Positions 22,839 to 33,407 of a stretch of DNA of 64,000 bases are shown here, one piece after another. Below the pieces are notes generated by a model. The model was not told the DNA's origin, ran no database searches, and was given only the letters and a program-made list of their open reading frames with translations. The stretch is from Adenophora triphylla var. japonica (Eukaryota; Streptophyta; Magnoliopsida; Asterales; Campanulaceae), in NCBI GenBank assembly GCA_022495995.1, contig JAFEMH010000733.1, positions 310,001-374,000 on the forward strand, written 5' to 3'. The stretch's first letter is position 1; every line of letters begins with the position of its first letter. The position numbers and the translations under genes are program-made.

Positions 22839-24467
22839 AAGCTGAGCACTTCAGATTACATCCTCAGTTAACAGCCGAGCAAAAGAGTGTTTATGATAAG
22901 ATTATGTCGGCTGTTGATTGCGGAAACGGTGGTGTGTTTTTCTTCTATGGTTATGGTGGTATGGGAAAGACCTTCTTATGAAAAACACTATGTTCTGCAT
23001 TAAGGAGCAGGAGAGATATTGTTCTTCCTGTTGCTTCCAGTGGCATAGCTTCATTGCTCCTTCCGAAAGGTAGGACCGCGCAATCTAGGTTCGGTATCCG
23101 TACAGTAAACGAGAGCTCAACTTGCAAGAAACTAAAGTCGGGTACCGATGAGGCAGACTTCTGAAAACCAAACTAATTATATGGGACGAAGCTCCAATGG
23201 CTCATAAACATTGTTTTGAGGCTCTCGATCGTAGCCTCCGAGATATTATTCGTACACCCGAGGGGAGATATTCCAATAAACCATTTGGTGGTTTAGTTAT
23301 TGTATTCGGTGGTGACTTCAGACATATTTTACCTGTTGTTCCTAAAGGGAGTAGGCATGATATTGTGCATGCTGCACTCTGTTCATCCAAAATATGAAAT
23401 GACTATGAGGTTCTCAGATTGACGCATAATATGAGATTGCAGGTAATTCTTAAATAGCCTTTATTCATCTACTTAAATATTTTTATTTCAATTTAAGTAA
23501 TTTGTATATATTTAACTTAATGTAGGGTAATTCTACTTCTCATAATTCCGAAGAGATAAGAGATTTCGCTCAGTGTCTCTTGAGTGTCGGAGATGGGATT
23601 GCCGGTGGAGATAATGACGAGGAAATTGACATTAACCTTCCTGATGATATATTGATTCGAGAGGCTTCAGATCCTATTGCAAAAATAGTCGAATCTATAT
23701 ATCCTGACTTATTGCAAAATAAGGATGTCGAAGGATTCTTCCAGACTAGAGTTGTGCTTGCTCCAACAAATGAGATTGTCGATAACATAAATGATTATGT
23801 CATGTCACTCTTTCCGGGAGACGAAGTTGAATATATGAGTTCTGATGCCATTTGTAAGGATGAGGATGATGAAAATGGTGCTGAAGATATATTCTCACCT
23901 GAATTTCTAAACACTATCAAGTGTTCTGGATTGGCAAATCACATTATTAAGCTGAAGGTTGGGTGCATAGTAATGCTTTTGAGAAATCTTGATCAAGCTG
24001 CTGAATTGTGTAACGGCACCAGAATGATTGTCACTCAATTAGGTAAATACAGTAATTTTTTATTTTTTATATACATATAATTTAATACTTAATTTTGTTA
24101 CATATATGTAGGTAAGCACGTAGTCGAAGCCAAGATGCTTTCGGGAAAGAATGCTGGCATGAAGGTGCTTATTTCTAGAATGATAATGTCTCCGTCAGAT
24201 GTGACAAAATTTCCGGTAAAATTCCAAAGAAGGCAATTTCCACTTGCCGTTTCTTTTGCTATGACAATCAACAAGAGTCAGGGACAATCTCTTTCCCATG
24301 TAGGACTATATATTTCACAACCTGTTTTCAGTCACGGACAATTTTATGTAGCATTTTCCAGAATAACCAGCAAGAGAGGACTTAAAGTTATTATTTGTGA
24401 TTCAGATGCTCAAACATATGTCAAGACGCTGAATGTAGTCTACAAGGAAGTTTTCGACAGACTCTGA
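22839..24467 (+). pseudogene. Helitron Pif1-like helicase relic
   Basis: Starts with LTAEQKSVYDKIM and a Walker A box GYGGMGKTFL, followed at once by a stop. IWDEAPMAHKHCFEALDRSL is Walker B, and VFGGDFRHILPVVPKGSR is a hallmark Pif1/Helitron motif. After an intron (about 23443-23524) the frame 23580-24080 holds VVLAPTNEIVDNINDYV and LKVGCIVMLLRNLDQAAELC. A second intron precedes 24135-24467 with FAMTINKSQGQSLSHVGLY and YVAFSRITSKRGLKVI. All domains are in order, but stops and frameshifts at 22980, 23160 and 23395 disable it. It would have unwound DNA for rolling-circle transposition. Confidence 0.92.
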
Positions 24468-24885
24468 GAATTTATGTCGCACAATTTGTGGTTAAACAAA
24501 AGTATTGCAATTTCTTATTATTTTCTTTGTTTTTATTTTGTTTTTCTTTAAATATATAGGAGATGGAAGAGATTATGTTGACACTTAGGCACACACTATT
24601 AAACTCACGCTATTGTAACCATATCTCTTCATCTTCCAAAGTTGTAACACTAAAATCTTAATAATGTTTTTTGATTAGGCAGGGACCTAACCTCCCGTGG
24701 TTTTGTGCCGGCGAGATAGTTGTCTCAAGGGCTTTCCGCGTTATATCATGTGTCAACATCTTTTTTCTGTATTAATTATACTCCTAATATCCGCTACATT
24801 GATTATCAATTTCGATTTATATTGTTACTTAAAAATCAATTAAAACACATAAATAATTATTTACTTAATAAAAAAAAATTATTCA

Positions 24886-24914
24886 CCGTCGGGTACCGAC
24901 GGGTTACTGACTAG
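24886..24914 (+). other. Helitron 3' terminus (hairpin plus CTAG)
   Basis: CCGTCGG-GTA-CCGACGG forms a 7-bp stem (24886-24902). Eight nt later CTAG (24911-24914) ends the element before a T. This is the standard Helitron end. The related end at 25563-25592 keeps the stem with a paired base change. Confidence 0.88.
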
Positions 24915-25147
24915 TAATATATATAATGTAAAAAGTGTATAGTGAAATAAATGTTGTGAGTATGAAAGTGATGTAGGAAAGAGAAAGTGGGGTAGGGAAT
25001 AGTTAGTGGATATTTATTGTGAGTATGACAAGTGGGTCTCACAAATAAAAAAGTAATAAAAAACTTTACTTTTTTGGATTGAGACATTTTAAATGGGACA
25101 CCCAAAAAGGAAAGTTGAGACCTTTGGGCCGGGATGGAGAGAGTATT
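24915..25147. mobile_element. Right half of a Stowaway-like MITE
   Basis: Carries the MITE core AATGTTGTGAGTATGAAAGT and ends GGCCGGGATGGAGAGAGTAT. The left half is missing at the Helitron junction, consistent with Helitron insertion into the MITE. Confidence 0.55.
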
Positions 25148-25562
25148 ATTTATATGTATCAAAACCCTAAAACAAAAATAACCCTAATTAAGTAAAAAAT
25201 ACGAAAATACCCCAAAAAATGATAAAAGTTCAGAAGCACGTATGACTTCCAAGATTCGGGCTTTATAACTTAAAACTCTTGTGTCATGGGGCTATGCCCG
25301 ATGACTTTTGTCTGGATTGAAAAGAGCTTCGATTTGATATGTTGTGCGTCCCGTGGTTCATCAGGAATCAAAAGTTATGCACGTTTTCGCGTGCAAGCTC
25401 AAAAATCTCAAAAAACTCGAAATCCCTGTTTTCAACTGCATCTCGTATCATCAAATTTTAGTGAAAGCTAAGGTTATACCCGTGCGTTAAAAGCACTAAT
25501 AAATAAGTCTAACAAATTAACTGAAAAACAAAAAAAATAATTTCATGTCATTTATAATAAAA
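25148..25562. other. Non-coding stretch, no gene
   Basis: It contains AAGGTTATACCCGTGCGTT near 25472, which in reverse resembles a decayed Helitron end. Nothing else recognised. Confidence 0.35.
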
Positions 25563-25592
25563 CTAGTTAGTAACCCGTCGATACTCGACGGG
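25563..25592 (-). other. Second Helitron 3' end, opposite orientation
   Basis: Read on the minus strand: CCCGTCGA-GTA-TCGACGGG (8-bp stem), then TTACTAA and CTAG, followed by T. It is nearly the same as the end at 24886-24914. The body of this Helitron would extend rightward from 25563. No Rep/helicase coding is seen there, so it is probably a non-autonomous copy whose 5' end I could not find. Confidence 0.75.
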
Positions 25593-25643
25593 CATGGCAA
25601 TATTGCATGGCAATATTAATTAATTATAAAATATCTAAAAACA

Positions 25644-26062
25644 TACTCACTCCGTCCCATCCAAAAATGCACAAAATTGGTTTTAAAAAGCAAATAAATT
25701 AATGAGAGTGTATAGTGAAATAAGTGTTGCAAGTATCAAATGTGAGGTATGAGAAATATACCATGAAAATTTATACAGTACCCGCACTCGCAGACGTATT
25801 CAACAAACATTACCGGCGAGAAAGCAAAAACTTACAACCAAATTTACAAAAAAAAATTGCTTCCGTGAACAAAAAATTTGACTTGAAAACCCGTAAATAG
25901 ATTAATGTGGGATAGAGAATAGTAAATGAATAGTTGTTGTGAGTATGAGAATTGAGTTTTATAAATAAAGAATTATTAAAAAAAACATTTTAGAAGTGTG
26001 TATTTTTAAATTGAACTTATAAAATAATTTTTTGTGTCTTTTCGAGTGGGACGGAGGGAGTA
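25644..26062. mobile_element. Stowaway-like MITE with inner insertion
   Basis: TACTCACTCCGTCCCATCC at the left, GAGTGGGACGGAGGGAGTA at the right. The MITE core is interrupted at about 25755-25900 by unrelated sequence containing AAACATTACCGGCGAGAAAG. Confidence 0.75.
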
Positions 26063-27320
26063 TAAAATTAATCAATAAGTTTAATTTTATCTTTACCACT
26101 CGTGTATTTTCTCAACTAACTTGTATAATTGTCACGATTTTAAGGTAATATGTACGTGGTTGTCACATGAAACATCTATAATCTTGATTATTGGGACATT
26201 TGGTTTAAAAAAGAAAAAAAAAAGTGTTTATATTTCAAAAAGAGTTGGAGATGTTAGTGTTATAAATGAATTTTCCCCTCGTTTATATGTAGAAAAAAAA
26301 TATATATTTCCCTTTTTTAATTAGTGACCCCCTCGATAAATTTCAAACCCCGCTCTTGACATGGCATATACAACTGAAAATCAAATATAATAATCATTCT
26401 AATGCAAAAAAAAAAAAAAAAAAAAAAAAAACTCTATCACTGTTATGAGGAAACCATTGGGCATGGTTTTCAATCATATGTTAGACTATAAAGCATGTCC
26501 CATAAATCACAAAGATAGCTTGTAATAGATTTGCATGAAAAAATATATTCTATCCTTATGATTCCACTGTCTACAAAGACTGTCTATAGAGGCTAAGATA
26601 CTACAAGTCATTCCTTATGGAAGCTATTCAATTGTAAAATTAATTCTTCATAAAAACTATTGTTACTACGATATTTGCTTCGACTACAATCATTATTTTA
26701 TAATATATTGATTATTTATTAACACAATTTCCCTTAAGATGAGACTATTTATACTACAAAATTTACTTATCAACTACATCTACTAATATATTCATTGAAA
26801 ATGTTTGTTATTTTTTTCTATTTCTCCAAAATAATTTATTTTAAAATTATATTAAGATATCAAGTGATTTAGACGCAAGTAGATATGTGTTGATAAAAAA
26901 AATATAAAAGAAATCAAATATTTATATTTATTATGTAGAATAATTATTTATTTTCCTATTTTGGGTCTCAATAAACTGAAGAGAAAGAAAACATAATAGA
27001 CAAAAGTGGTAAAGATATTAATATGTTACTGTATTAAACAATAAATTTTTCAATTGAAGTAAAAAAATCAAGTCGTCAACTATATTTTTGTTATCGTGCA
27101 TTAACAAAATTAAATGATGTTATATTGGAAATTCTATAATATTAATCGATATTTATTACTTTCAAATATTAAAATAAGTGTGAATAAAATGATGTCTAAT
27201 GTCAATGTGTTTAGTACGCGAGTGTTTAATAGGATTTTTCTTATATTTCTATGGCACTTAGATTATCACAAAAGACAGTTAAAACATCACTTTTAAGATC
27301 ATAATCCTTAATCATCTGAT
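26063..27320. other. AT-rich filler
   Basis: No gene or element recognised. An uninterrupted A-run of about 26 lies at 26406-26431. It could mark an old retroposed end, but no coding precedes it. Confidence 0.45.
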
Positions 27321-27324
27321 TCAT

Positions 27325-27672
27325 TCAAAGTAATTGACAGTAACTCTTGCCTATAGAGTGAGAAGCATAGTTTTGATTGTAGCACGAGACCATATTATCC
27401 CCAAGACAAAAACAAACCCCAATTTTACTCTTCATATCATCAGTACCCCACTCATCTTTCATTATTTCAACAATTTTGGGCTCAAAATGAGATAAATAAT
27501 GACGAATACTTACCTTGGGTAACACGGAATATGACCAGTTTAGACCAGCAGAGTCTTTGTAGTTGACTCTAGCCTTCAGTCTGGTGCTTACCTTTGCATG
27601 CACGTCTCCAATCACTTGTGAGACGGAATGGTTCGTTTGTATTTTACTTGAAATGTCTCTGAACCTATCCAT
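27325..27672 (-). pseudogene. Copia pol relic: RT entry region
   Basis: The minus frame reads SKIQTNHSVSQVIGDVHAKV, then SHFEPKIVEIMKDEWGTDDM. This matches the linker and first residues before the reverse transcriptase of SIRE/Maximus-type copia elements (RIQKNHP..IIGD and EPKN..EALKDE patterns). The reverse transcriptase itself is missing beyond this point, so pol is truncated at 27325. The integrase expected upstream is missing too: the frame goes almost directly into the protease-side segment at 27733. Confidence 0.7.
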
Positions 27673-27732
27673 ACCTGCTTCTTCACTATCTGAGCTGCTA
27701 GAGGATGCCTCTGAATCTGAACAACCATTAGA

Positions 27733-28207
27733 TTATGCTGATGTGAGCTGCGATGTGATCATATCACAAGGTACATCAGTCTTTTCTGCATTCTCTTGCT
27801 TTCTCTCTAGAATTTTCTGTTCAGATTCTTCATTGGCAGTCTCCAGCTCTTCAACAAAACCTATAATATCACAAAACTTATAGCAATTGTCAGAAGTTTT
27901 AAATCCTTTAGAGACACAATTGTCTGTTACATCAAAAACCTCACAAACTTGCTTATCAAATTTCACATGCATATCATCGTCACACAAATGACTTTATGAG
28001 ATTGACCTTAAGGCCTTCTACATGAAGAACATTATGGAGATTAGGTAGACCCTCAACACTCAAGGTTCCTTTACCAACAATATTACCTTGGCCTCCACCT
28101 CCATATTTCACTTTTCCTCCATTCACGGGAGAGTAATCAGTCAGGAATTCAACTGTACCTGTCATGTGCCTTGAGCACCCACTATCAAAATACCAAGAGC
28201 TAGACAC
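27733..28207 (-). pseudogene. Copia protease relic
   Basis: 28207-27980 encodes SSSWYFDSGCSRHMTG, the copia aspartic protease start with the DSG active-site triad, followed by GGGGQGNIVGKGTL and LPNLHNVLHVEGLKVNLI. After a frame change the minus frame 27987-27733 continues CDDDMHVKFDKQVCEVFD, normally the segment between protease and integrase. It then runs into a Glu/Lys-rich sequence rather than the GAG-pre-integrase and integrase core. Broken and internally deleted. Confidence 0.82.
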
Positions 28208-28282
28208 ACTTCTCTTCTAAGGGGTGAAAATAACCTTACACTCCTCATCCTTCTTCTCAACCCACACAAAATGCCCAAAATT

Positions 28283-28979
28283 TTAGCAATGTGAGCTATG
28301 GTGTGAGTACATCTGGGCTCTCATCTGGGGAGCGGATTCCCCTAGGTCATGAATCATTTGATAACAAAAGGTTCTGATATGACCTGGAGCAAAACAGTAA
28401 TGACACACAAACTTAATTCTCCTAGGTTTGGACTCTACCTTTTGAAAGTTTTTAGATTTAGAGGTACCTTCACCTTCTTTTACAAAAGTGGATTCATAGC
28501 CAAGACCAGTTTTAGTTTGACTTCCTAAGTTTAAAACTTCTTCAAGTTTAGCTTTTCCAGAGTTTAACTTTTTAAAAATCCCATTCACTTTTTCAAGTTC
28601 GGCTTTGGTTTTCTCGAGTTCAATATCACGTTTGGTGAGCATGACCTCGAGTTTAGATATGGAATCCTTTTGGTTGTCATTTTCAATGGAAGCTCTCTCA
28701 AGATCAGATTTTAAGGAAGAAATTTCAGTTGAGAGTTTCACATTGACCTTTTCAAAAACATCAATTTTTTCAATACGTTTTTGCCAATCGGCGAAAATAT
28801 CAGTGTATGACTCATGAAGTTCCTCAAAATTACCATCACACTCCTCTTCATCCTCTAGTTATTCAGAAACAGAAGAATTGAAACAGTAGACCTCAGAGTC
28901 AGAAGATGTGATGGTTGGTGTGACTACATCTGAAGCTACATCAGTCTGTAGTTCGTGACTAGGAGGTGAGATTTCCATG
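28283..28979 (-). pseudogene. Copia gag C-terminal part with coiled coil and zinc knuckle
   Basis: 28741-28283 has a long heptad-type coiled coil (LKSDLERASIENDNQKDSIS, then LEVMLTKRDIELEKTKAELE). A CCHC box, CHYCFAPGHIRTFC, follows. The upstream frame to 28979 adds FEELHESYTDIFADWQKRIE, with a stop near 28860. This gag layout is common in SIRE/Maximus-lineage copia elements. The N-terminal gag core is missing. Confidence 0.8.
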
Positions 28980-28999
28980 CAATCAAGGTGGTTAGGACA

Positions 29000-29506
29000 T
29001 CTGTCACCTTTTTAAGATCCTTGCAGATCTTGTCTGAAAAGTAGTCACGTGACAAGATATGGTAGTTGACTTTTGATATTGCTGACGTGGATTCCAACGG
29101 TCAAAGGAGTTCACTTCAAGTAGCCAATCATTGGGGCGGTTCTGGTGATGAGCGGTTTGATAAAAAGCGGTTCCACCAGAAGAGGATTTTCATATGTGCG
29201 GTTTGCACATTGGTATTCAAGTGGTTCCAGACTAAGGGGATCACAAGGCAGTTTAGCAAAAAGCGGTTCTGCCAAGCGGTTCACTGAGGCGGTTCAGAAA
29301 CCTTTTGAACTGCAATCCTTAGATCCAATGATTCTTATGCCAGTCTTCAAGCCTAGATTTAACCTATTCTATAAAATGGACTTAGCTAAAAATTGAAGTC
29401 TAAGCTTCATTACATAGGGTCCTAAAGTCCTTAAAATAGACAGGAGGTTAGGGTATCAATCAAATCTAATACAAAATAGAAGGGTTAAAAATATGCATAC
29501 CCAACA
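29000..29506 (-). repeat. Copia LTR, left limit undetermined
   Basis: On the minus strand the polypurine tract AAATAGGGGGAGAT (29520-29507) is followed by TGTTGGGTATGCATAT, a typical SIRE-type LTR start at 29506. The downstream end could not be fixed: no TGGTATCAGAGC primer site is seen and gag-like sequence begins near 28979. The LTR holds seven copies of GCGGTT (plus strand) at 29136-29290. Confidence 0.65.
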
Positions 29507-29520
29507 ATCTCCCCCTATTT
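29507..29520 (-). other. Polypurine tract of copia element
   Basis: AAATAGGGGGAGAT directly before TGTTGG on the minus strand, the primer site for plus-strand synthesis. Confidence 0.8.
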
Positions 29521-30025
29521 GATTGATGCCATTACCTACTACAGCAAAAGCAAATATTGTACTTGGTAAAAACATGTCCATAAGAATTAACATGGTAAGT
29601 CATGTCCCAAGTCAATGCACACACTAGCTTAAGCTATAGATTTCTATACTTTTGAAAGATTGAAAAACTTATAATTTGAAGAGTATAGAAATGCATTCAG
29701 TGCACTTAAAAAATATGAGTTTAAGTTCAAGTGCAGTTTAAACTGAATGTTTAAACATCAATTCAAAAGAGTGATTTTTAAGTTGAAAAATATTTGAATG
29801 AGGTTTAAGACCTTAAGCGGTTTCATTGTTCTACAAACAAGCAGTTTGATATGAACAAGGTTTTGGAACCATGATGCAATTTCCATTAATTCCTAAGATG
29901 ATTACAAGTACAGGAATGAAGGAAAATTACAAGGTTACAAAGAACAAAACAAAGTAAGTTAGACAAAGAAAATACAAGGAGAGTGCGGTCCAACTTACAC
30001 AAGCGGTTCAAAAAGGAAAAGCGGT

Positions 30026-31258
30026 TTACTGCTGGGGCGGCTTGTTAACTTCATGATCAGCTCCACTTGGCCCAGCTCTTGATTGGTCAGGGGAAAACGC
30101 TTTCCTCAATCTTCTAACTTCCTCTGCGGTTCTGGTGAGAGTAGCTTCAAGCTTCTTTAAGGCATTGACAGAATGAGCAGAGGTAGATTTGGTGGCACCA
30201 ACCGCTTTGGTATTTTCCACAAGGTTTTCCTTGATTATGTCAAGCTTTACATTGACAGAGGAATAGATAGAGTTGAAAATGGTGTGGAGTTCCTCTTGAA
30301 CTAAAGCGGTTTGAGCTAGAATTGCTTGTTCCATAGGCTCAAGATCCACAGATACCTTCAGGGAGGATTTGAGTTCATTTACTGTTGAGCCTAGTCTGGA
30401 GTTGAATCCTTCCCTGAGGTTGTCCAAGCGGTCATTGAACTCATCTTGGATCTCGTTCAGCTTGGCCTTCACTGTATCGACACGGTATCCGAGATTCACC
30501 TTGGAATCCACCTTGAATAGATTAATTTGTTCCAAGACTTCTTCTCGCAGATAATCCAAAGCGGTCTGGACAACCTGAGATAATTGCGGTCTGGATTGAA
30601 GAAAGTCAAGGAATTTTATGCTCAGATTACCCAAATCTTTATCAAGGGAGGCACATAATTTTTCTCCAAGAACATCCAAGGATTTCTTCATCTCCTCAAC
30701 TGAAGCTTTTTCTTCTAAGGCTTTGACCATACCAGCTTCGAGAGATTTCTGAAAGGCTTCAGAGGCGGTTTTGATTAAGGAAGCGGTTTGGTCAGGAGTG
30801 GCAGTTGAGGAGGAGGATGGAATTGCTGTAGATCTCTCCCCCTTAATGGCATCAAGCAAAGAAGCTTTAAGGGTTGCCAACTCAAGGGAGTGAGAGTCCA
30901 CCTTGGCTTGTAAAGCGCGGTTGGATGCAAGGAGGGATTCATTTGAGGCGGTTAAAGAGATGACATGGACTTGGTTTATGACCAGTTGTCCTTGAATCAG
31001 ATTGAGGGTTTGGAGAATTTGGGAGTAATTAGAAGGAGGGGCGGTTGAGGGTGAGGCGGTTGGAAATATGGGAGGCAGTTGGGTTTGGTTGGTTTCAGGC
31101 GCGGTTTGGGTTTGGGGAGGTATATTTGGAGGAGGTGAGTTCTGTCTAAGGGGTGAGTTGTGAGGAGTTGGTGATTTTGAAGGGGTGTTAGATTTAGAGC
31201 GGTTAGGTGTATGGGAATGGGAGCGGTTTTGATAGTTGTGGATGATAACGACTCTCAT
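30026..31258 (-). CDS. 410-aa coiled-coil ORF before a copia 3' LTR
   Basis: An uninterrupted ATG-to-TAA frame (31258 to 30026). Residues 1-80 are rich in Pro, Ser, Asn and Thr (KSPTPHNSPLRQNSPPPN). The rest is mostly alpha-helical and coiled-coil-like (for example DSHSLELATLKASLLDAI and TVKAKLNEIQDEFNDRLDNL). I see no signal peptide, membrane segment or catalytic motif. It lies 0.5 kb upstream of a copia polypurine tract and LTR, where SIRE-type elements carry an extra ORF after pol (often called env-like), so it is best read as that ORF. It could also be a gag-like coiled-coil protein. Its coding strand is dotted with AACCGC. The sequence immediately before the ATG looks unrelated, so the element is probably truncated there. 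Confidence 0.6.
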   Translation of the reverse strand: MRVVIIHNYQNRSHSHTPNRSKSNTPSKSPTPHNSPLRQNSPPPNIPPQTQTAPETNQTQLPPIFPTASPSTAPPSNYSQILQTLNLIQGQLVINQVHVISLTASNESLLASNRALQAKVDSHSLELATLKASLLDAIKGERSTAIPSSSSTATPDQTASLIKTASEAFQKSLEAGMVKALEEKASVEEMKKSLDVLGEKLCASLDKDLGNLSIKFLDFLQSRPQLSQVVQTALDYLREEVLEQINLFKVDSKVNLGYRVDTVKAKLNEIQDEFNDRLDNLREGFNSRLGSTVNELKSSLKVSVDLEPMEQAILAQTALVQEELHTIFNSIYSSVNVKLDIIKENLVENTKAVGATKSTSAHSVNALKKLEATLTRTAEEVRRLRKAFSPDQSRAGPSGADHEVNKPPQQ

Positions 31259-31660
31259 CTTGTTTATAAATGTTAATTTAATTCATCATTGTAAAATTAT
31301 ATATTTTACAACAAAGAATTAAATATTAATATTTAAAATTATTCACAATAGTAATAATTTAGGTCTATGCAAAAGCCGAAATTTCTTTATTTTCGATTAT
31401 AAAGCAAGTAGACAAAGTGATATTTGCATTTCATATAATTATGCATTTCGGGATGGGATAGGTTTATTAAACATGCACTTAAAGGACATAGTAGGTGGTT
31501 AGGTAGGGACACCATTATCCTTTAGTTTAGTTTGAACTAGAGCTCAAGATTTGTTGATACTAAGAAGCCAACCCCAATTCTAAACGTAATTTTAAATATT
31601 AACAATTTACAATTATTCACAATATTAATAGGTAAAAAATCCCAGCAGCCCCAATTTAAG
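31259..31660. other. Non-coding stretch at a breakpoint
   Basis: AT-rich. AAAATTATTCACAATA-type motifs occur at about 31337 and 31610. Likely the junction between the copia remnant and the next relic. No gene seen. Confidence 0.4.
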
Positions 31661-33240
31661 GCAGCATGGAGCATTACAATGGAGAAATTGTTTCCCGAGA
31701 GTATCAATTTCAACAAGACGTTCTTGAACTCTCGCGCTTTCACCAAAAACAACACCGAAAACTTATTGACAGGAGGTATAGCATGCCATGCATCTGGTCT
31801 CTAAAAGATTGGAAGATTGATTGGTATGCACTCAGGCTGCCGTGCTTTTGGGATTCGGAGCGACATGTGTTCACCCTATCGTACAACGATCGATGCCAAC
31901 GATGGAGGATTTTCGAGCAGCGGCGGGTGTGGGTGAGTCGAGGCTGTGGCATTTCCTCGAGACGGAGACGATCGATTACGGAGCAACTATACGAATTCTT
32001 GGGATTATCAGCCCAGGCTGGATATCGGGCATTGTCGTTGACGATAGATTCATAGACTTGACTCATATAGCCAGATTGAGTCGGACCGGCCCGGTGTTTG
32101 ATCTATCCACTTCCTTAGATATATTCATGTTGCTCATTCTGACGCCAGCCACTTACAACGCCTACATCGGAGTGTGTCCCGGCTACGGCTGTTAGAGATC
32201 ATCGGGCGGCGAGAGGTGATCGAGGAGTTGACATCCGGCATATTCAATCGGACGGGGAGCGATGGACATCATTCCACTTTGTTGCTAGCGGAGACATACC
32301 ACGGCATTGATAGATTAGCCGGAGGATCACGTACGTAGGTTCGGGCGGCCCAGTTACTATCATTGTGGCTGTATGAGAGATTGCGCTTGATCTCGCCCCT
32401 TTGCCCGGAGGGCGAGACGGCATTACCTTGGAGTGGCCCGGACGCGCGGATATTGAGGGATGCCGCTGCGAGAGTTGGCATAGGAGGTTGGCCTTGGCCC
32501 GATATGAGACCGCAAACCTGTACTATTGGATTCCGGCATAGGGATTGCAGACTATGAGAGATATTCAGGATGGGTCGGTGATTGTACGACTTCCGGGACT
32601 ACATGTATCATCCTTTTTGCATTCCATCTCTAGTGAGCGAGCAGTACGGATACCGCGACGAACCATTCGGACTTTGAGAGAGCGGTTGACGACTAATACC
32701 ATGCGATGATTATGGTGAGCCTCGGACTACACATTTCTTTGGCAGAGCATTTCTAGAGGGCTTTCTTTCGATACGACCACTACTCCGTCATACTAGAGGT
32801 AGCACATTTCGACCACCGAGTATACGATATGGTACGAGGAGCGGCAAGGTCTGTACGGTGATGATAGAGGCTCGACGCCGAGAGTATTTTGGGGCGAGAC
32901 TATTCTTCCAGTAGGACATTAAGAGACATAGAGGCCAAGAGCAACCACGATGAAATCACTTGGTGACATTGCGGCGAGATTATGAGAAGACGGGAGCTTC
33001 GGAGAGATGCTTTGAGAAATAATCCCGAAGTGATAGCTCGCGGGAGGCCTTGAGGCGAGGAAAGAAGCGTGCGAGAGCTACCGGGCGATTGATCCACCGT
33101 CTCATACGATACCCGAGCCAGACGAGGTCGGGACCGAGCTTTTTCAACATACCTAGACCAAAGACCTCCCGGGGACCGAGGCGGAGAAAGAGTAGAAATT
33201 CGAGTTCGGGAGCGGGAACGAGTTCCTAGACACTTTAAGA
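31660..33240 (+). pseudogene. Degenerate transposon-borne gene, perhaps plant mobile domain type
   Basis: Pieces in changing plus frames give a run of protein-like sequence: MPTMEDFRAAAGVGESRLWH, RLSRTGPVFDLSTSLDIFML, AAQLLSLWLYERLRLISPL, then SEQYGYRDEPF and an Arg-rich tail (YRAIDPPSHTIPEPDEVGTE). The order, and AQLL..WLYE.L, recall plant mobile domain (MAIN-like) proteins carried by plant DNA transposons. GC content is higher than in the neighbours. Many stops and shifts. The family call is tentative. Confidence 0.3.
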
Positions 33241-33407
33241 AGACACTGTTAATATATTGTTAAATATGAGTTAGAAGCTTTATATTTATTTTAAGAAGAT
33301 GCGTGTTGCTTTTAAGTTTGTAATTCAAATTTAGGGAATGATAATACGTTAATTACTTCTAAACCGTTAATATATTATGAAATCCAATAATTATTAACAT
33401 CCCAATT

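Larger units (their letters stand above)
20031..24914 (+). mobile_element. Degraded autonomous-type Helitron
   Basis: Remains of a Rep/helicase protein in many exons end at a Helitron 3' terminus (hairpin 24886-24902, CTAG 24911-24914, then host T). The 5' TC end was not located; the left limit given is the first coding-like ATG. Stops, frameshifts and a large internal deletion make it inactive. It appears to have landed in a Stowaway-like MITE, whose right half follows at 24915. Confidence 0.88.

Noticed and set aside
25464..25500. Third Helitron end (GCACGGGTATAACC then TTAG on the minus strand)
   Set aside because: The hairpin is short and the terminal CTAG is not intact; too weak to call.
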